62,266 nt of DNA from Rheinheimera mesophila (GTDB taxonomy: Bacteria > Pseudomonadota > Gammaproteobacteria > Enterobacterales > Alteromonadaceae). The DNA lies in NCBI RefSeq assembly GCF_000986865.1, contig NZ_LAVS01000088.1, positions 1 through 62,266 of the forward strand, read 5' to 3'. Of the stretch, positions 19,677 to 29,586 are shown piece by piece; the stretch's first letter is position 1, and each line of letters opens with the position of its first letter. Both the position numbers and the translations under genes were made by a program. The notes under the pieces were generated by a model. That model was not told where the DNA came from. It worked only from the letters and a program-made list of their open reading frames with translations, and did no database searches.

Positions 19677-19677
19677 C

Positions 19678-21927
19678 TTGCCTACTTTATTTCAACAGAT
19701 CCAGGCAGGAAAAGTCTGGGACTTTCACGGTGGCATTCATCCGCCCAGCCGTAAAGAGCGCACCAATCAAAAGCCGGTCGCGCTGTTGGACATACCTGAT
19801 CGGTTATATATACCGCTGCGCCAGCATATTGGTGTGGCGGGTAAACTGCTGGTGAAAGTCGGTGATCGGGTGCTCAAAGGTCAGGCCCTGACTCAGGCCG
19901 ATAATGCGATGGCAGTACCTGTGCATGCGCCTACTTCAGGCACTGTATTGGCGATTGAACTGCATACCAGCACTCATCCTTCCAGCTTAGCCGAACCCAC
20001 CCTGATTCTGGCACCGGATGGTATGGACGAGTGGCGACCGCGTAAACCGCTGGATCCGGAACAGGCCGATGCTTATACCCTGCTGGAACGCATTCAGGAA
20101 TCGGGGATTTCTGGTATGGGCGGTGCAGGTTTTCCGACTCATATTAAGGTCAACGTCAAACAGCCTGTGGATTATCTGATCATCAATGCAGTGGAGTGTG
20201 AGCCTTACATCACGGCCGATGATTTACTGATGCAGGAACGCGCCAGCGACATTATTGCCGGTATTGAGATTTTGGTGAAACTGCTCAGTCCCAAAGCGGT
20301 ATTGATTGGCATTGAAGACGATAAACCGATAGCGGCAGCCTCGCTCAAGGCGGCCATAGGCCAACGGGATAACTATTTTGTTCGCGAAGTACCGACTAAG
20401 TACCCATCTGGCGGCGAAAAACAACTGATCCAGCTATTAACCAACAAAGAAGTCCCGGCAGGTCGCAGACCTTTGGACATTGGTATTGTGATGCAAAACG
20501 TAGGGACTGCTTTTGCGATAGCTCAGGCCGTGCTGGATGATATTCCATTGATCCACCGGGTGGTGACAGTAGCGGGTGAAACCTTAGCCCAACAACAAAA
20601 CGTGCTGGCGCTGATTGGCACTCCCATCTCTGACTTATTAAATGCCTGTGGGTTTCAGGCAGAACCGCAGCAGCGCATTATTGTCGGCGGTCCAATGATG
20701 GGTTTTGCCATCGCAGACTGGTCTGTGCCCGTGGTGAAAACCACCAACTGTATTCTGGCACCGACAGAACATGAGCTGGGCGCCGCCAGTGAAGAAATGG
20801 ACTGTATTCGCTGTGGTGCCTGTGCCGATGCCTGCCCTGCCAGCTTATTACCACAACAGTTACTGTGGTACAGCAAAGCCAAAGATCAGGACAAACTGGC
20901 CGAATACAATTTATCTGACTGCATTGAATGTGGTGCCTGTGCTTATGTTTGCCCCAGCGAAATTCCGCTGGTGCATTATTACCGTGTCGCCAAAGCCGAA
21001 ATTCGTGAAACCCAGCGCGAAGCTTTAAAAGCTGAACAAGCTAAAGCCCGTTTTGATGCCCGCACTGAACGTTTGGAACGCGAGAAACAAGAACGTCTGG
21101 AACGTAACCAGCAACTAGCCGCTCAGCGTGTCGCCCAGCAACAAGCCAGCGGTCTGGCGTCTCAAAGTGCTGCGGCGGTGCAACAGGCGTTAGAACGGAC
21201 CCAACAACAGGCGGCGCCTGCGTTGGATAAAGAACAAATTATTGCTGAGCGTGAACGGAAAAAAGCCGAAGCTTTGGCGTATCAGCAGCAAAAACAGCAA
21301 GCTCAAACCGCAGAACCGGCTTCGATTCAAACTTCAGAGCAGACTGAAGATCCGCGCAAAGCCGCAATAGCAGCAGCTCTGGCCCGTGCTAAGGCGAAAA
21401 AGCAAGCAGAGGCTCAATCTGAAGTAGCGGCAGAACCGGCTCCTGCAGAGGCAACGGCTTCTGATGCCGATGCGAAAAAAGCCGCAGTGGCTGCCGCTAT
21501 AGCCAGAGCTAAAGCGAAAAAGCAGACAGAAGCTCAATCTGAAGTATCTGCCGAACCGGCTCCTGCAGAGACAGCGGCTTCTGATGCCGATGCGAAAAAA
21601 GCCGCAGTGGCTGCCGCTATAGCCCGTGCTAAGGCGAAAAAGCAGACAGAAGCTCAATCTGAAGTATCTGCCGAACCGGCACCTGCAGAGACAGCGGCTT
21701 CTGATGCCGATGCGAAAAAAGCCGCAGTGGCTGCCGCTATAGCCCGTGCTAAGGCGAAAAAGCTGGCGGAGCAACCCCAGACGGAAGCAGCGCCTGCGAC
21801 TGACGTGGCAGAGCCCGTTGCAGTGCCCACAGAGTCAACGCCAGAACAAGATGCAAAAAAAGCCGCTATTGCCGCCGTCATAGCCAGAGCTAAAGCAAAA
21901 AAACAACAAAACAGTGAGCCGTTATGA
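19678..21927 (+). CDS. rsxC: Electron transport complex subunit RsxC/RnfC with long repetitive C-terminal tail
   Basis: A 749-residue NADH-side subunit. Residues 1 to about 445 form the conserved body, with the FMN/NADH-binding region ([13 protein letters not shown]) and two 4Fe-4S motifs ([24 protein letters not shown]). From about 445 the tail is a charged Gln/Ala/Lys/Glu region. It contains five copies of a [16 protein letters not shown] helix motif, three of them on an exact 120-bp period in the DNA. The start is a TTG with GGAG about 7 bases upstream, giving [22 protein letters not shown], which aligns with the family N-terminus. The tail ends in an ATGA overlap with rsxD. Confidence 0.96.
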   Translation: MPTLFQQIQAGKVWDFHGGIHPPSRKERTNQKPVALLDIPDRLYIPLRQHIGVAGKLLVKVGDRVLKGQALTQADNAMAVPVHAPTSGTVLAIELHTSTHPSSLAEPTLILAPDGMDEWRPRKPLDPEQADAYTLLERIQESGISGMGGAGFPTHIKVNVKQPVDYLIINAVECEPYITADDLLMQERASDIIAGIEILVKLLSPKAVLIGIEDDKPIAAASLKAAIGQRDNYFVREVPTKYPSGGEKQLIQLLTNKEVPAGRRPLDIGIVMQNVGTAFAIAQAVLDDIPLIHRVVTVAGETLAQQQNVLALIGTPISDLLNACGFQAEPQQRIIVGGPMMGFAIADWSVPVVKTTNCILAPTEHELGAASEEMDCIRCGACADACPASLLPQQLLWYSKAKDQDKLAEYNLSDCIECGACAYVCPSEIPLVHYYRVAKAEIRETQREALKAEQAKARFDARTERLEREKQERLERNQQLAAQRVAQQQASGLASQSAAAVQQALERTQQQAAPALDKEQIIAERERKKAEALAYQQQKQQAQTAEPASIQTSEQTEDPRKAAIAAALARAKAKKQAEAQSEVAAEPAPAEATASDADAKKAAVAAAIARAKAKKQTEAQSEVSAEPAPAETAASDADAKKAAVAAAIARAKAKKQTEAQSEVSAEPAPAETAASDADAKKAAVAAAIARAKAKKLAEQPQTEAAPATDVAEPVAVPTESTPEQDAKKAAIAAVIARAKAKKQQNSEPL
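21361..21780 (+). repeat. 120-bp tandem repeat within rsxC
   Basis: Three consecutive units (21421-21540, 21541-21660, 21661-21780) plus a partial leading unit repeat on an exact 120-base period. Units 2 and 3 are nearly identical over their first 90 bases. Forty residues per unit keep the reading frame. Near-identity at the DNA level points to recent expansion, so copy number may vary between strains. Confidence 0.95.
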
Positions 21928-22988
21928 GTTTTAAAATCGCCAGCTCCCCGCACCAGCATAGCCAAAAAACCACAGCCCAGTTGATGAAGCTGGTGGCATT
22001 GGCGGCTATACCGGGTATTGCCGTCCAGGCTTACTTTTTTGGTTATGGTGTTTTCATCCAACTGCTGTTAGCTATTCTCACGGCCTGGTGCTCTGAAGCC
22101 GCCGTGCTGGCTCTGCGCAGTAAAAAAATCAAAGTTAAACTATTGGACCACAGCGCCTTAGTCACTGCTCTGTTACTCGCTGTTGCTATTCCCTCCTATG
22201 CACCCTGGTGGCTGGTGGTGATAGGTACAGCTTTTGCCATCATAGTGGTCAAACAACTGTACGGCGGTTTGGGTAATAACTTGTTTAACCCGGCTATGGC
22301 AGCCTATGTGTTGTTACTGGTTTCATTCCCCCTGCCCATGACCAGTTGGTTGCCGGCAAGTCCGGTGCAGCATATCCCTGTAGGTCCGCTTGATGCAGTC
22401 TGTGCTATTTTCACCGACTTTAGCTGCAGCGGTTACAGCGTCAGCCAATTACGTCAGGATGCCGATGGCATTAGCATGGCGACGCCTTTGGATACGTTAA
22501 AAACCGATCTATCTCAGGGCTACACCACAGCAGAGAGTATGAAAAAGCCTGTGTTTGGCTGGTTATCCGGTGAAGGCTGGTTTTGGGTGAATCTGGCTTA
22601 TTTACTCGGTGGATTGTTTTTACTACAACAAAAAGTCATTCAGTGGCGCATTCCGGTGGCGGTATTAGGCTCGTTATTTGCCTGTAGTTTACTGGCGTGG
22701 CTGATCTCGCCTGATACCAACGCCAGTCCGCTATTTCAGCTTTTTTCAGGGGCCACTATGCTGGCGGCATTTTTTATTGCCACCGATCCGGTTTCTGCGT
22801 CAACCACTGAAAAAGGCCGGCTAGTATTCGGCGCCCTGATCGGTGTACTGGTGTTTGTGATCCGCAGTTATGGCGGTTATCCGGATGCTTTTGCTTTTGC
22901 CGTGATGCTGGCGAATATGGCAGTGCCTTTAATTGACTACTATACCCAGCCCCGCACTTACGGCCATAAACCTAAAGGAGCGCGCTGA
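21924..22988 (+). CDS. rsxD: Electron transport complex subunit RsxD/RnfD
   Basis: A 354-residue membrane subunit with about nine TM helices and a covalently bound FMN. The flavinylation site is visible as [10 protein letters not shown] with Thr187, the residue number known for the Vibrio protein. Residues [19 protein letters not shown] and [20 protein letters not shown] are family hallmarks. It starts within the rsxC stop (ATGA) and ends in a one-base overlap with rsxG (TGATG), so translation is coupled. Confidence 0.97.
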   Translation: MSFKIASSPHQHSQKTTAQLMKLVALAAIPGIAVQAYFFGYGVFIQLLLAILTAWCSEAAVLALRSKKIKVKLLDHSALVTALLLAVAIPSYAPWWLVVIGTAFAIIVVKQLYGGLGNNLFNPAMAAYVLLLVSFPLPMTSWLPASPVQHIPVGPLDAVCAIFTDFSCSGYSVSQLRQDADGISMATPLDTLKTDLSQGYTTAESMKKPVFGWLSGEGWFWVNLAYLLGGLFLLQQKVIQWRIPVAVLGSLFACSLLAWLISPDTNASPLFQLFSGATMLAAFFIATDPVSASTTEKGRLVFGALIGVLVFVIRSYGGYPDAFAFAVMLANMAVPLIDYYTQPRTYGHKPKGAR

Positions 22989-23614
22989 TGCTAAGTTCTG
23001 TTGCAAAAAATGCCTTGCTGCTGGGCACTGCAGCCGTACTCTGTGTGTTTGCTGTGGCCGCGGTTAATGAAATCACTAAAACAGAAATAGAACAGCAGCA
23101 GCTTGCCAGCAAACTAAGCACTCTGGTTGAGGTGATGCCTGAACTTGCCGGTCAAACTGACATACTCAATGACTGTGTAGCTGTGCTGGACACTCAGTTA
23201 CTGGGCAAAGACGCCCAACAAAAAATCTACCGTTATCGCACTGACGGCCAGCTCAAAGCCTACCTGATGGAAACCACAGCACCTGATGGCTATAGCGGTG
23301 CTATTGAAGTACTGGCTGCCGTGACTCCGGACAGCGAAATTATTGGGGTGCGGGTACTGAGTCATAAAGAAACCCCGGGCCTTGGCGATAAAATTGAGCT
23401 GCGTAAAAACCCATGGATCCTCAGCTTTAATGGCCAAACGGTTGCCTCAGCCGATGACAAGAGTTTTGCGGTTAAAAAAGATGGTGGCCAGTTTGATCAG
23501 TTTGCCGGTGCCACTATTACGCCCCGCGCCGTGGTCAAAGCGGTAAAAAATGCTGCCGTATATATTCAGCAACACCCCGAACTGGCCACGTTGCCAGCCA
23601 ATTGTGGAGCCTGA
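22988..23614 (+). CDS. rsxG: Electron transport complex subunit RsxG/RnfG
   Basis: A 208-residue subunit with one N-terminal membrane anchor (residues 7-27) and a periplasmic FMN-binding domain. The flavinylation motif FAGATITP lies near residue 172, with Thr176 the likely attachment site. [10 protein letters not shown] is also typical of the family. It overlaps rsxD by one base, and rsxE follows after four bases. Confidence 0.97.
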   Translation: MLSSVAKNALLLGTAAVLCVFAVAAVNEITKTEIEQQQLASKLSTLVEVMPELAGQTDILNDCVAVLDTQLLGKDAQQKIYRYRTDGQLKAYLMETTAPDGYSGAIEVLAAVTPDSEIIGVRVLSHKETPGLGDKIELRKNPWILSFNGQTVASADDKSFAVKKDGGQFDQFAGATITPRAVVKAVKNAAVYIQQHPELATLPANCGA

Positions 23615-23618
23615 CACC

Positions 23619-24317
23619 ATGAATCATTATCAGGAAATAATTCGCCAGGGCCTGTGGAAAAATAACCCGGGGTTAGTGCAGTTATTGGGGCTTTGCCCTT
23701 TGTTGGCTGTTACCACCAGTTTAACCAGTGCACTGGGTTTAGGTTTGGCTACTATGCTGGTGTTGCTAAGCACCAATACTGTGGTGTCTCTGATCCGTAA
23801 CTATGTACCGAATGAAATCCGTATTCCGGTTTTTGTCATGGTCATCGCCTCAGTGGTGACTGTGATTGAGCTTTTGATGCATGCTTTTATGTATAACCTG
23901 TATCAGGCCTTAGGTATTTTTATTCCACTAATCGTCACTAACTGTATAGTGATTGGCCGCGCTGAAGCTTACGCCTCTAAAAATGCGGTGCTACCGGCCG
24001 CTTTTGATGGCTTGATGATGGGCACGGGTTTTGCGCTGGTGCTTTGCACCTTAGGCGCCGTGCGTGAGGTGATAGGCGCAGGTACCTTGTTTGCCGGAGC
24101 CGATCTATTGCTCGGTGATTGGGCCACTGTGCTGACCATTCATTTGTACCAGGCCGATCACCAATTTTTATTGGCGATACTGCCACCTGGCGCCTTTTTA
24201 GTGATGGGATTTTTGATTGCAGGTAAAAATGCTATAGATGCCCGAGCGGCAGCTAAAGCTAAACCTGTCGAACAAAAAATCAGCAGAGCTCGGGTCACTC
24301 AGGTGTCCGCTCAGTGA
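23619..24317 (+). CDS. rsxE: Electron transport complex subunit RsxE/RnfE
   Basis: A 232-residue multi-pass membrane subunit homologous to RsxA. The ATG at 23619 is chosen over upstream in-frame starts because it gives the family N-terminus ([31 protein letters not shown]), has GGAG about 9 bases upstream, and avoids a long overlap with rsxG. Length matches the E. coli protein (231). Last subunit gene of the complex; nth follows 28 bases later, the same order as in E. coli. Confidence 0.97.
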   Translation: MNHYQEIIRQGLWKNNPGLVQLLGLCPLLAVTTSLTSALGLGLATMLVLLSTNTVVSLIRNYVPNEIRIPVFVMVIASVVTVIELLMHAFMYNLYQALGIFIPLIVTNCIVIGRAEAYASKNAVLPAAFDGLMMGTGFALVLCTLGAVREVIGAGTLFAGADLLLGDWATVLTIHLYQADHQFLLAILPPGAFLVMGFLIAGKNAIDARAAAKAKPVEQKISRARVTQVSAQ

Positions 24318-24345
24318 TACGCCGCAGAGATTTGAAACGAACCTC

Positions 24346-24978
24346 ATGAATAAACAAAAACGTATTCAGATTTTACAGCGCTTGCGGGAAAACAACCCCA
24401 AGCCCACCACAGAGCTGGAGTTTAACTCGCCTTTTGAACTGCTGGTGGCTGTGTTGCTATCGGCTCAGGCCACGGATGTCAGCGTCAATAAAGCCACCCG
24501 TCTGCTCTACCCCGTCGCCAATACGCCTCAGGCTATTTATGATTTGGGCGTAGATGGCGTAAAGCACTACATTAAAACCATTGGGCTTTTTAACTCCAAA
24601 GCAGAAAACCTGATCAAAACCTGCCGTATTTTGCTGGATCAGCACAATGGCGAAGTCCCGGAAAACCGTGAAGCCTTAGAAGCCTTGCCCGGCGTAGGCC
24701 GAAAAACGGCCAATGTGGTTTTAAACACAGCCTTTGGCTGGCCCACTATCGCGGTCGACACCCATATTTTCCGTGTCAGCAACAGAACCAAGTTTGCGCC
24801 CGGCAAAAATGTTGATGAAGTGGAACAGAAGTTACTCAAAGTGGTGCCCGCCGAATTTAAACTTGATGTGCATCATTGGTTGATATTGCATGGCCGATAC
24901 ACCTGCATAGCGCGCAAACCTAAATGCGGGAGCTGTTTGATTGAAGACCTCTGTGAGTTTAAAGATAAAGTCGAATAA
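24346..24978 (+). CDS. nth: Endonuclease III (DNA glycosylase/AP lyase)
   Basis: A 210-residue base-excision repair enzyme that removes oxidised pyrimidines. The helix-hairpin-helix LPGVGRKTANVV holds the catalytic Lys120, and VDTH gives Asp138, both numbered as in E. coli. The 4Fe-4S loop is Cys187, 194, 197 and 203 (C-x6-C-x2-C-x5-C). The ATG at 24346 gives the standard N-terminus. It is the last gene of the rsx-nth block and converges on a LysR gene only 11 bases away. Confidence 0.98.
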   Translation: MNKQKRIQILQRLRENNPKPTTELEFNSPFELLVAVLLSAQATDVSVNKATRLLYPVANTPQAIYDLGVDGVKHYIKTIGLFNSKAENLIKTCRILLDQHNGEVPENREALEALPGVGRKTANVVLNTAFGWPTIAVDTHIFRVSNRTKFAPGKNVDEVEQKLLKVVPAEFKLDVHHWLILHGRYTCIARKPKCGSCLIEDLCEFKDKVE

Positions 24979-24989
24979 AATCAGTATAT

Positions 24990-25979
24990 TCACACCTTTG
25001 GTTCGGATTGTGACGCCTGGAGATAATCAAGGAAATGTCGGGCTGCTGCCGAAAGCGGACTGTCTTTTCGCCAGACCACAGACCAACGCCGCAGAATAGG
25101 GAAATTGTTCACTTGCATAATGCCAAGTCCGGCCTGCAGCAGCACGCTTGTATCTGATGGTCCGTTGTGTTGTGTGCCCGCGCCGGTCGTATAACGGCCT
25201 GGCCATAACGCTGGTTGTACAGCAAGCTGTGACAGCACTGCAATGCCCAAACCAGCCGCCACCGCATGTTTGATCGCTTCATTACTGCCTAAACTCATCA
25301 CCACATTAGGTTTAAACCCCAGTTCGTCGAAATGCTGCTCTGCCGCCATCCGGGTACCACTGCCGGGTTCGCGCATCAACCAGCGATCGTTGCTTAACTC
25401 ACTCAGTTCAATCTTTTTATCGATAAGAGCATGTTTTGACGAGGCAATAATCACCAACGGATTGATCTGAAACTGGATCCGCTCCAGCGGTAAATCATCC
25501 GGCGGCATCATCATCACCGCCAGATCATCTATGCCCTGATGCAGCCGCCCGACTACCCTGTCTCTGTTTTCAATCGCCAGTTCAATTTCTACCCCCTGAT
25601 GCGCGGCAGCAAATGGTCCCAACAAGTCGGGTACAAAATACTCAGCAGTGGTTACTGCGGCAATACGCAGACGACCACTGACCAAACCATTGATTTCTGC
25701 AATTCTGGATTCAAAGCGTTGCCAACAGGCCGCTACGTCACGAACTGCTTTATAAAGCTCTTCACCGGCCTGAGTTAAGCGAATTTGTCTGCCTGTAGTT
25801 TCGAATAATCGCTGCCCTGTGGTGGCGGCTAACTCGCGCAACTGCACAGACACAGTGGGTTGGCTGACATAAAGTTCCTGTGCGGCTTTGGTGACAGACA
25901 ACAAACGCGCAGTGGCTTCAAAAGCCCGCAGTTGCTGGGGAGTAATACGCTGAAATCGGGCAAGGGTTGAAGCAGGCAT
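24990..25979 (-). CDS. LysR-family regulator (CbbR-like) divergent from isocitrate dehydrogenase
   Basis: A 329-residue LTTR with an N-terminal HTH (TKAAQELYVSQPTVSVQLREL, about residues 28-50) and a ligand-binding domain like the CbbR subgroup (GRLRIAAVTTAEYFVP, MREPGSGTR). The MREPGSGTR segment is the usual effector-binding part of this subgroup. A GGAG ribosome binding site precedes the ATG at 25979. It is divergent from the IDH operon across 134 bases that hold a perfect 22-bp palindrome, so control of IDH is a reasonable inference. The effector is unknown. Confidence 0.92.
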   Translation of the reverse strand: MPASTLARFQRITPQQLRAFEATARLLSVTKAAQELYVSQPTVSVQLRELAATTGQRLFETTGRQIRLTQAGEELYKAVRDVAACWQRFESRIAEINGLVSGRLRIAAVTTAEYFVPDLLGPFAAAHQGVEIELAIENRDRVVGRLHQGIDDLAVMMMPPDDLPLERIQFQINPLVIIASSKHALIDKKIELSELSNDRWLMREPGSGTRMAAEQHFDELGFKPNVVMSLGSNEAIKHAVAAGLGIAVLSQLAVQPALWPGRYTTGAGTQHNGPSDTSVLLQAGLGIMQVNNFPILRRWSVVWRKDSPLSAAARHFLDYLQASQSEPKV

Positions 25980-26013
25980 CAGTGCAACTCCATCAGATAA
26001 AACATCAACTCAA

Positions 26014-26035
26014 TCTATAGCTTTAAAGCTATAGA
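26014..26035. promoter_or_regulatory. Perfect 22-bp palindrome, likely LysR operator
   Basis: The half-site TCTATAGCTTT is followed directly by its exact complement AAAGCTATAGA. It lies between the divergent LysR and IDH genes. A possible -10 (TATACA, 26062-26067) places the centre of the palindrome near -50 relative to IDH transcription, where LysR regulators normally bind. Binding is inferred, not shown. Confidence 0.7.
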
Positions 26036-26113
26036 TGCAATTAGAACAAAGCATTTTTGTTTATACATCGACTGACATAAAGTGCGCTCAGTGGCAAAAC
26101 GGAGTATTAAATC

Positions 26114-27631
26114 ATGAGTAACGACTGTCTTTATCGCGAACACCATACAACTCACAATAGCCCCCAGCCTAAAGCCCAGAGTGAAGATGTCGCTATCACT
26201 GTAGCGATGGGAGATGGCATAGGTCCGGAGATCACCCGGGCTACGTTAAAAGTGTTAAGCGCAGCCAAAGCGCGGATCCTGACCGAATCTATCGATATAG
26301 GTGAACAGGTGTATCTGGCAGGTCACAGCTCAGGGATCAGGCCTGATGCCTGGCAAAGCCTGCGCCGCACCAAAGTCTTTCTTAAAGGCCCAATCACCAC
26401 GCCTTCTGGCTCTGGCTACAAAAGTCTGAACGTCACGATACGGAAAACGTTGGGGCTGTATGCCAATGTCAGACCTTGCATCAGCTACTCACCTTATGTC
26501 CATAGTTTACACCCGGCTATGGATCTGGTGATTATCAGAGAAAATGAAGAGGACCTGTACGCTGGTATTGAACATCGGCAAACAGATGAGGTTTATCAAT
26601 GCCTTAAACTGATCACCAGACCAGGCTGTGAGAAAATAATCCGTTACGCCTTTGAATATGCCCGTCACCACGGCCGTAAAAAAGTCACCTGTATGGTCAA
26701 AGACAACATTATGAAAATGACCGATGGTTTATTTTATACGGTGTTTCAGGAGATTGGCGCAGAATATCCAGATATAATACAGGACCGCTTTATCATAGAC
26801 ATTGGCAGCGCCCGTCTGGCAACCCGGCCGGAGCTTTTTGATGTGATAGTGACCAGCAACCTGTATGGCGACATCATCAGCGATATTGCTGCCGAATTGT
26901 CCGGCAGTATTGGTCTGGCGGGCAGCGCCAATATAGGTGAGCAGGTGGCGATGTTTGAGGCCATTCATGGCAGTGCTCCTGATATTGCAGGGCAGAATAT
27001 CGCCAACCCCAGTGGCTTGTTGCTGGCGGCCGTGATGATGCTGGTGCATATAGGCCAGGCGGATGTAGCGCAAAAAATCCACAATGCCTGGTTAAAAACT
27101 ATTGAAGATGGCATTCATACCAAAGATTTAAAAAGTGAGCATACCAAAGTGCTGGTGACAACCGACCAATTTTCCGACGCTGTGATAGCGCGACTGGGCA
27201 GCGAACCTCAGAAATTCAGCGCCGTGAGTTACCACAACTCAGCGCAACAGCAAAAAGGTGTGACTGTCGCGCATCAACCGCAGGCCAGTGCAACGAAAAT
27301 CCTGGTCGGGGTCGATGTTTTTTTACATCAGAACCAGCACAGTGCCGACGAGCTGGCGCAGCGTCTGCAGCAGTTGGAAACCACAGAGCTGCAGTTACAA
27401 ATGATCACCAACAGAGGCGTTAAAGTCTGGCCTGATGGCTTTCCTGAAACCTTCTGCACCGATCACTGGCGCTGCCGTTTTATGCTCAAAGCGGGTTTGA
27501 CACAACTGACGTACAGCGATGTTATCCGTCTGCTCAGCCAGATCTCGGCCGACAAGCTGGATGTGATCAAAACTGAGAACCTGTGCAGCTTTAACGGTAA
27601 GCCGGGCTTTACCTTAGGACAAGGACAGTAG
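26114..27631 (+). CDS. Isocitrate dehydrogenase, long (Thermus/Rickettsia-type) form
   Basis: A 505-residue beta-decarboxylating dehydrogenase that converts isocitrate to 2-oxoglutarate. The catalytic core (about residues 25-360) shows MGDGIGPEI, the substrate-binding SLNVTIRKTLGLYANVRP, IIRENEEDLYAG, KDNIMK and IHGSAPDIAGQNIANPSG. After it comes an extra C-terminal domain of about 130 residues (KILVGVDVFL... to the end), which marks the long bacterial type and is absent from the E. coli Icd type. NAD versus NADP use cannot be decided by eye. GGAG lies 9 bases before the ATG. First gene of a three-gene operon. Confidence 0.85.
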   Translation: MSNDCLYREHHTTHNSPQPKAQSEDVAITVAMGDGIGPEITRATLKVLSAAKARILTESIDIGEQVYLAGHSSGIRPDAWQSLRRTKVFLKGPITTPSGSGYKSLNVTIRKTLGLYANVRPCISYSPYVHSLHPAMDLVIIRENEEDLYAGIEHRQTDEVYQCLKLITRPGCEKIIRYAFEYARHHGRKKVTCMVKDNIMKMTDGLFYTVFQEIGAEYPDIIQDRFIIDIGSARLATRPELFDVIVTSNLYGDIISDIAAELSGSIGLAGSANIGEQVAMFEAIHGSAPDIAGQNIANPSGLLLAAVMMLVHIGQADVAQKIHNAWLKTIEDGIHTKDLKSEHTKVLVTTDQFSDAVIARLGSEPQKFSAVSYHNSAQQQKGVTVAHQPQASATKILVGVDVFLHQNQHSADELAQRLQQLETTELQLQMITNRGVKVWPDGFPETFCTDHWRCRFMLKAGLTQLTYSDVIRLLSQISADKLDVIKTENLCSFNGKPGFTLGQGQ

Positions 27632-28462
27632 ATGACTGCTAAAGCGCAACGGGCGTCCTTATTGACCAAACATCATAAGTTGTCGCTGATTGCACCCGCT
27701 TTAGCACAAGCTGGTGTACAAGTAGAATTGACGGACAGTTTTGACACCGACAGCTTAGGCACCTTTTCCGGCGAAGTCCCCCGCACACTCAGCCCGCTGG
27801 ATTGTGTTAAAACCAAAGCGAAACTGGCCAGTCAAATCACTGGCCTGAGCTTTGGTATCGGCAGTGAGGGCAGCTTTGGCGGCGGTCCGCTGCCGGGTTT
27901 ACTGAATTGGGATCATGAACTTTTGTGCTGGTATGACAGCAGCAGAGATCACTACATCATTGCCTCAGCCAGTGGCCCTGTGCCCTTGTCTGATCTTGAC
28001 ACTGATCAGCTCACTCTGCTGCGTGAGCATCTGCTACAGCATGATGCAGCCCAAGGCTGGATCATCAGTCACAGTGCGGGCATGATCAAAGGCCTGGTTG
28101 GTTTTCATGCTGTGTTTGAGGCGTTAGAGCAGGCTAAATTACTCAAATCAGCAACCCAACTTAGTCAACGCCTTCGTCTTTCTCCCGATTTACGCGCGCA
28201 CTTTTGTCCATCCCGGCAGCAATATATTCAGCAAGCGGCAGTGCAACTGGCGCAGCGGTTACAAGCCCTTTGTCCGACCTGTCAGAGCCCCGACTTTTGG
28301 CGTAAAGAGCTGCAGTTGGGTCTGCCCTGCTCCGCCTGCGGTTATCCAACAGAGCGCGTGAAATATTATCTGAAAAAATGTGAGTGTTGTGGTTATACCG
28401 AGCAGGAGCTTGCACCTGAAGCTTCGGCTGATCCAGCCTATTGTCCACTCTGTAATCCTTAA
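27632..28462 (+). CDS. DUF6671-like protein with C-terminal zinc-ribbon cysteines
   Basis: A 276-residue protein of unknown function, starting at the base after the IDH stop. The N-terminal part (LLTKHHKLSLIAPAL, DSFDTDSLGTFSGEVPR, FGIGSEGSFGG) resembles the DUF6671 family. The last 65 residues hold four CxxC pairs (CPTC, CSAC, CECC, CPLC), enough for two zinc ribbons. Such knuckles suggest nucleic-acid or protein binding, but no catalytic motif was recognised. Its tight placement between IDH and a Sua5 gene suggests co-expression. Confidence 0.7.
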   Translation: MTAKAQRASLLTKHHKLSLIAPALAQAGVQVELTDSFDTDSLGTFSGEVPRTLSPLDCVKTKAKLASQITGLSFGIGSEGSFGGGPLPGLLNWDHELLCWYDSSRDHYIIASASGPVPLSDLDTDQLTLLREHLLQHDAAQGWIISHSAGMIKGLVGFHAVFEALEQAKLLKSATQLSQRLRLSPDLRAHFCPSRQQYIQQAAVQLAQRLQALCPTCQSPDFWRKELQLGLPCSACGYPTERVKYYLKKCECCGYTEQELAPEASADPAYCPLCNP

Positions 28463-28491
28463 CTTAGACCCTGCAATACCGGAGTTAAATC

Positions 28492-29472
28492 GTGCTGAAT
28501 ACCCTGATGTTACACTCAGAACAGGCCAAAGACAGACAGATTGCTGCCGAGCTGTTAAAACAAGGCAAGCTGGTTGCTGTGCCGACAGAAACCGTCTATG
28601 GTCTGGCGGCGGATGCCCGCAACAAAAGCGCTGTGAATAACATCTTTACCGCCAAAGGCAGACCTTCTGATCATCCGCTGATAGTGCATGTGCATGCGGC
28701 CAGCGCACTGCATGACTGGGCGCAAGATATACCTGCAGAGGCTTTTGCTCTGGCACAAGCCTTTTGGCCAGGTCCTCTGACCTTGTTACTGAAAAAAGCC
28801 GACCACGTCGATCCAGTGGTCACCGGCGGTTTGGATACCATAGGCTTAAGGGTACCCGCTCATCCGGTGTTACTCGAGCTGCTGACCAGCCATCAGCTTG
28901 CGGTGGCCGCGCCTTCTGCCAATCCATACAAGCAATTAAGCCCCACCAGCGCGCAGCAGGTGATGCAGACGATGGCAGGCAAATTAGATGCGGTGCTGGA
29001 TGGTGGTGATTGTGAGTTTGGCCTTGAATCGACTATTGTCAGTCTGATGGATGGCGCTGTTCAGGTGCTGCGCGCAGGGCCTGTCAGCGCAGCTCAATTG
29101 GAAGCGGTGTTAGGGCAGAAGGTTGAAAGTCCTCTGCAACATCAGGTGAAAGTGTCGGGCAATGTGGCGGCTCATTATCAGCCAAAAACCAGATTGCGTT
29201 GTGTCTCAGCCATAGAGCTTGATGCAGTACTGGCCAGTACAAGGTTAAAACTTGCAGTGCTGTCTTTGCATGATCTAGCCGCTAACATAAAACCGCACTG
29301 GCACTGTGTTATGCCAACTAATGCGCACGATTATGGCCGTATCTTGTATAAACAGCTTTATCAGGCCGATCAGAGTGGTGCTGAACTTATTCTACTGGAA
29401 CAGCCGCCAATAGATGAGCAATGGGCGGCAGTGCAAAACCGGTTGCAACGTGCGGCTTATCAGGAAGATTAA
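28492..29472 (+). CDS. L-threonylcarbamoyladenylate synthase, long Sua5/YwlC type
   Basis: A 326-residue enzyme making threonylcarbamoyl-AMP from threonine, bicarbonate and ATP for the tRNA t6A37 modification. The N-terminal TsaC/YrdC domain (about residues 10-200) shows PTETVYGLAADA, the KGRPSDHPLIVH loop and SAN. The extra C-terminal Sua5 domain (about 215-326) distinguishes it from the short TsaC of E. coli. The start is a GTG with GGAG 7 bases upstream. It is the last gene of the IDH operon and is followed by a strong terminator. Whether a short TsaC also exists in this genome cannot be seen. Confidence 0.93.
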   Translation: MLNTLMLHSEQAKDRQIAAELLKQGKLVAVPTETVYGLAADARNKSAVNNIFTAKGRPSDHPLIVHVHAASALHDWAQDIPAEAFALAQAFWPGPLTLLLKKADHVDPVVTGGLDTIGLRVPAHPVLLELLTSHQLAVAAPSANPYKQLSPTSAQQVMQTMAGKLDAVLDGGDCEFGLESTIVSLMDGAVQVLRAGPVSAAQLEAVLGQKVESPLQHQVKVSGNVAAHYQPKTRLRCVSAIELDAVLASTRLKLAVLSLHDLAANIKPHWHCVMPTNAHDYGRILYKQLYQADQSGAELILLEQPPIDEQWAAVQNRLQRAAYQED

Positions 29473-29491
29473 GAGATAACAGACTATCTAC

Positions 29492-29517
29492 GGATAGGCA
29501 CAGCCTATCCTGTTTTT
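29492..29517 (+). terminator. Intrinsic terminator after the IDH-DUF6671-Sua5 operon
   Basis: A perfect 8-bp stem (GGATAGGC / GCCTATCC) with an ACA loop is followed by TGTTTTT. It lies 20 bases past the Sua5 stop. Confidence 0.9.
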
Positions 29518-29586
29518 ACGATCCAGCCGTCCTTCGCTGGACAGCGGTATGCTAAAATCGGCGAAAAAGTCGATTAAGGAAATTTT

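Noticed and set aside
21361-21780. CRISPR array
   Set aside because: The repeats are 120 bp, contiguous, in frame, and part of rsxC; there are no spacers or cas genes.
21334-22061. Long antisense reading frames across the rsxC tail (Arg/Cys/Gly-rich and Ala/Ser-rich)
   Set aside because: They mirror the 120-bp coding repeat on the other strand, have low-complexity products and no ribosome binding site, so they are side effects of the repeat.
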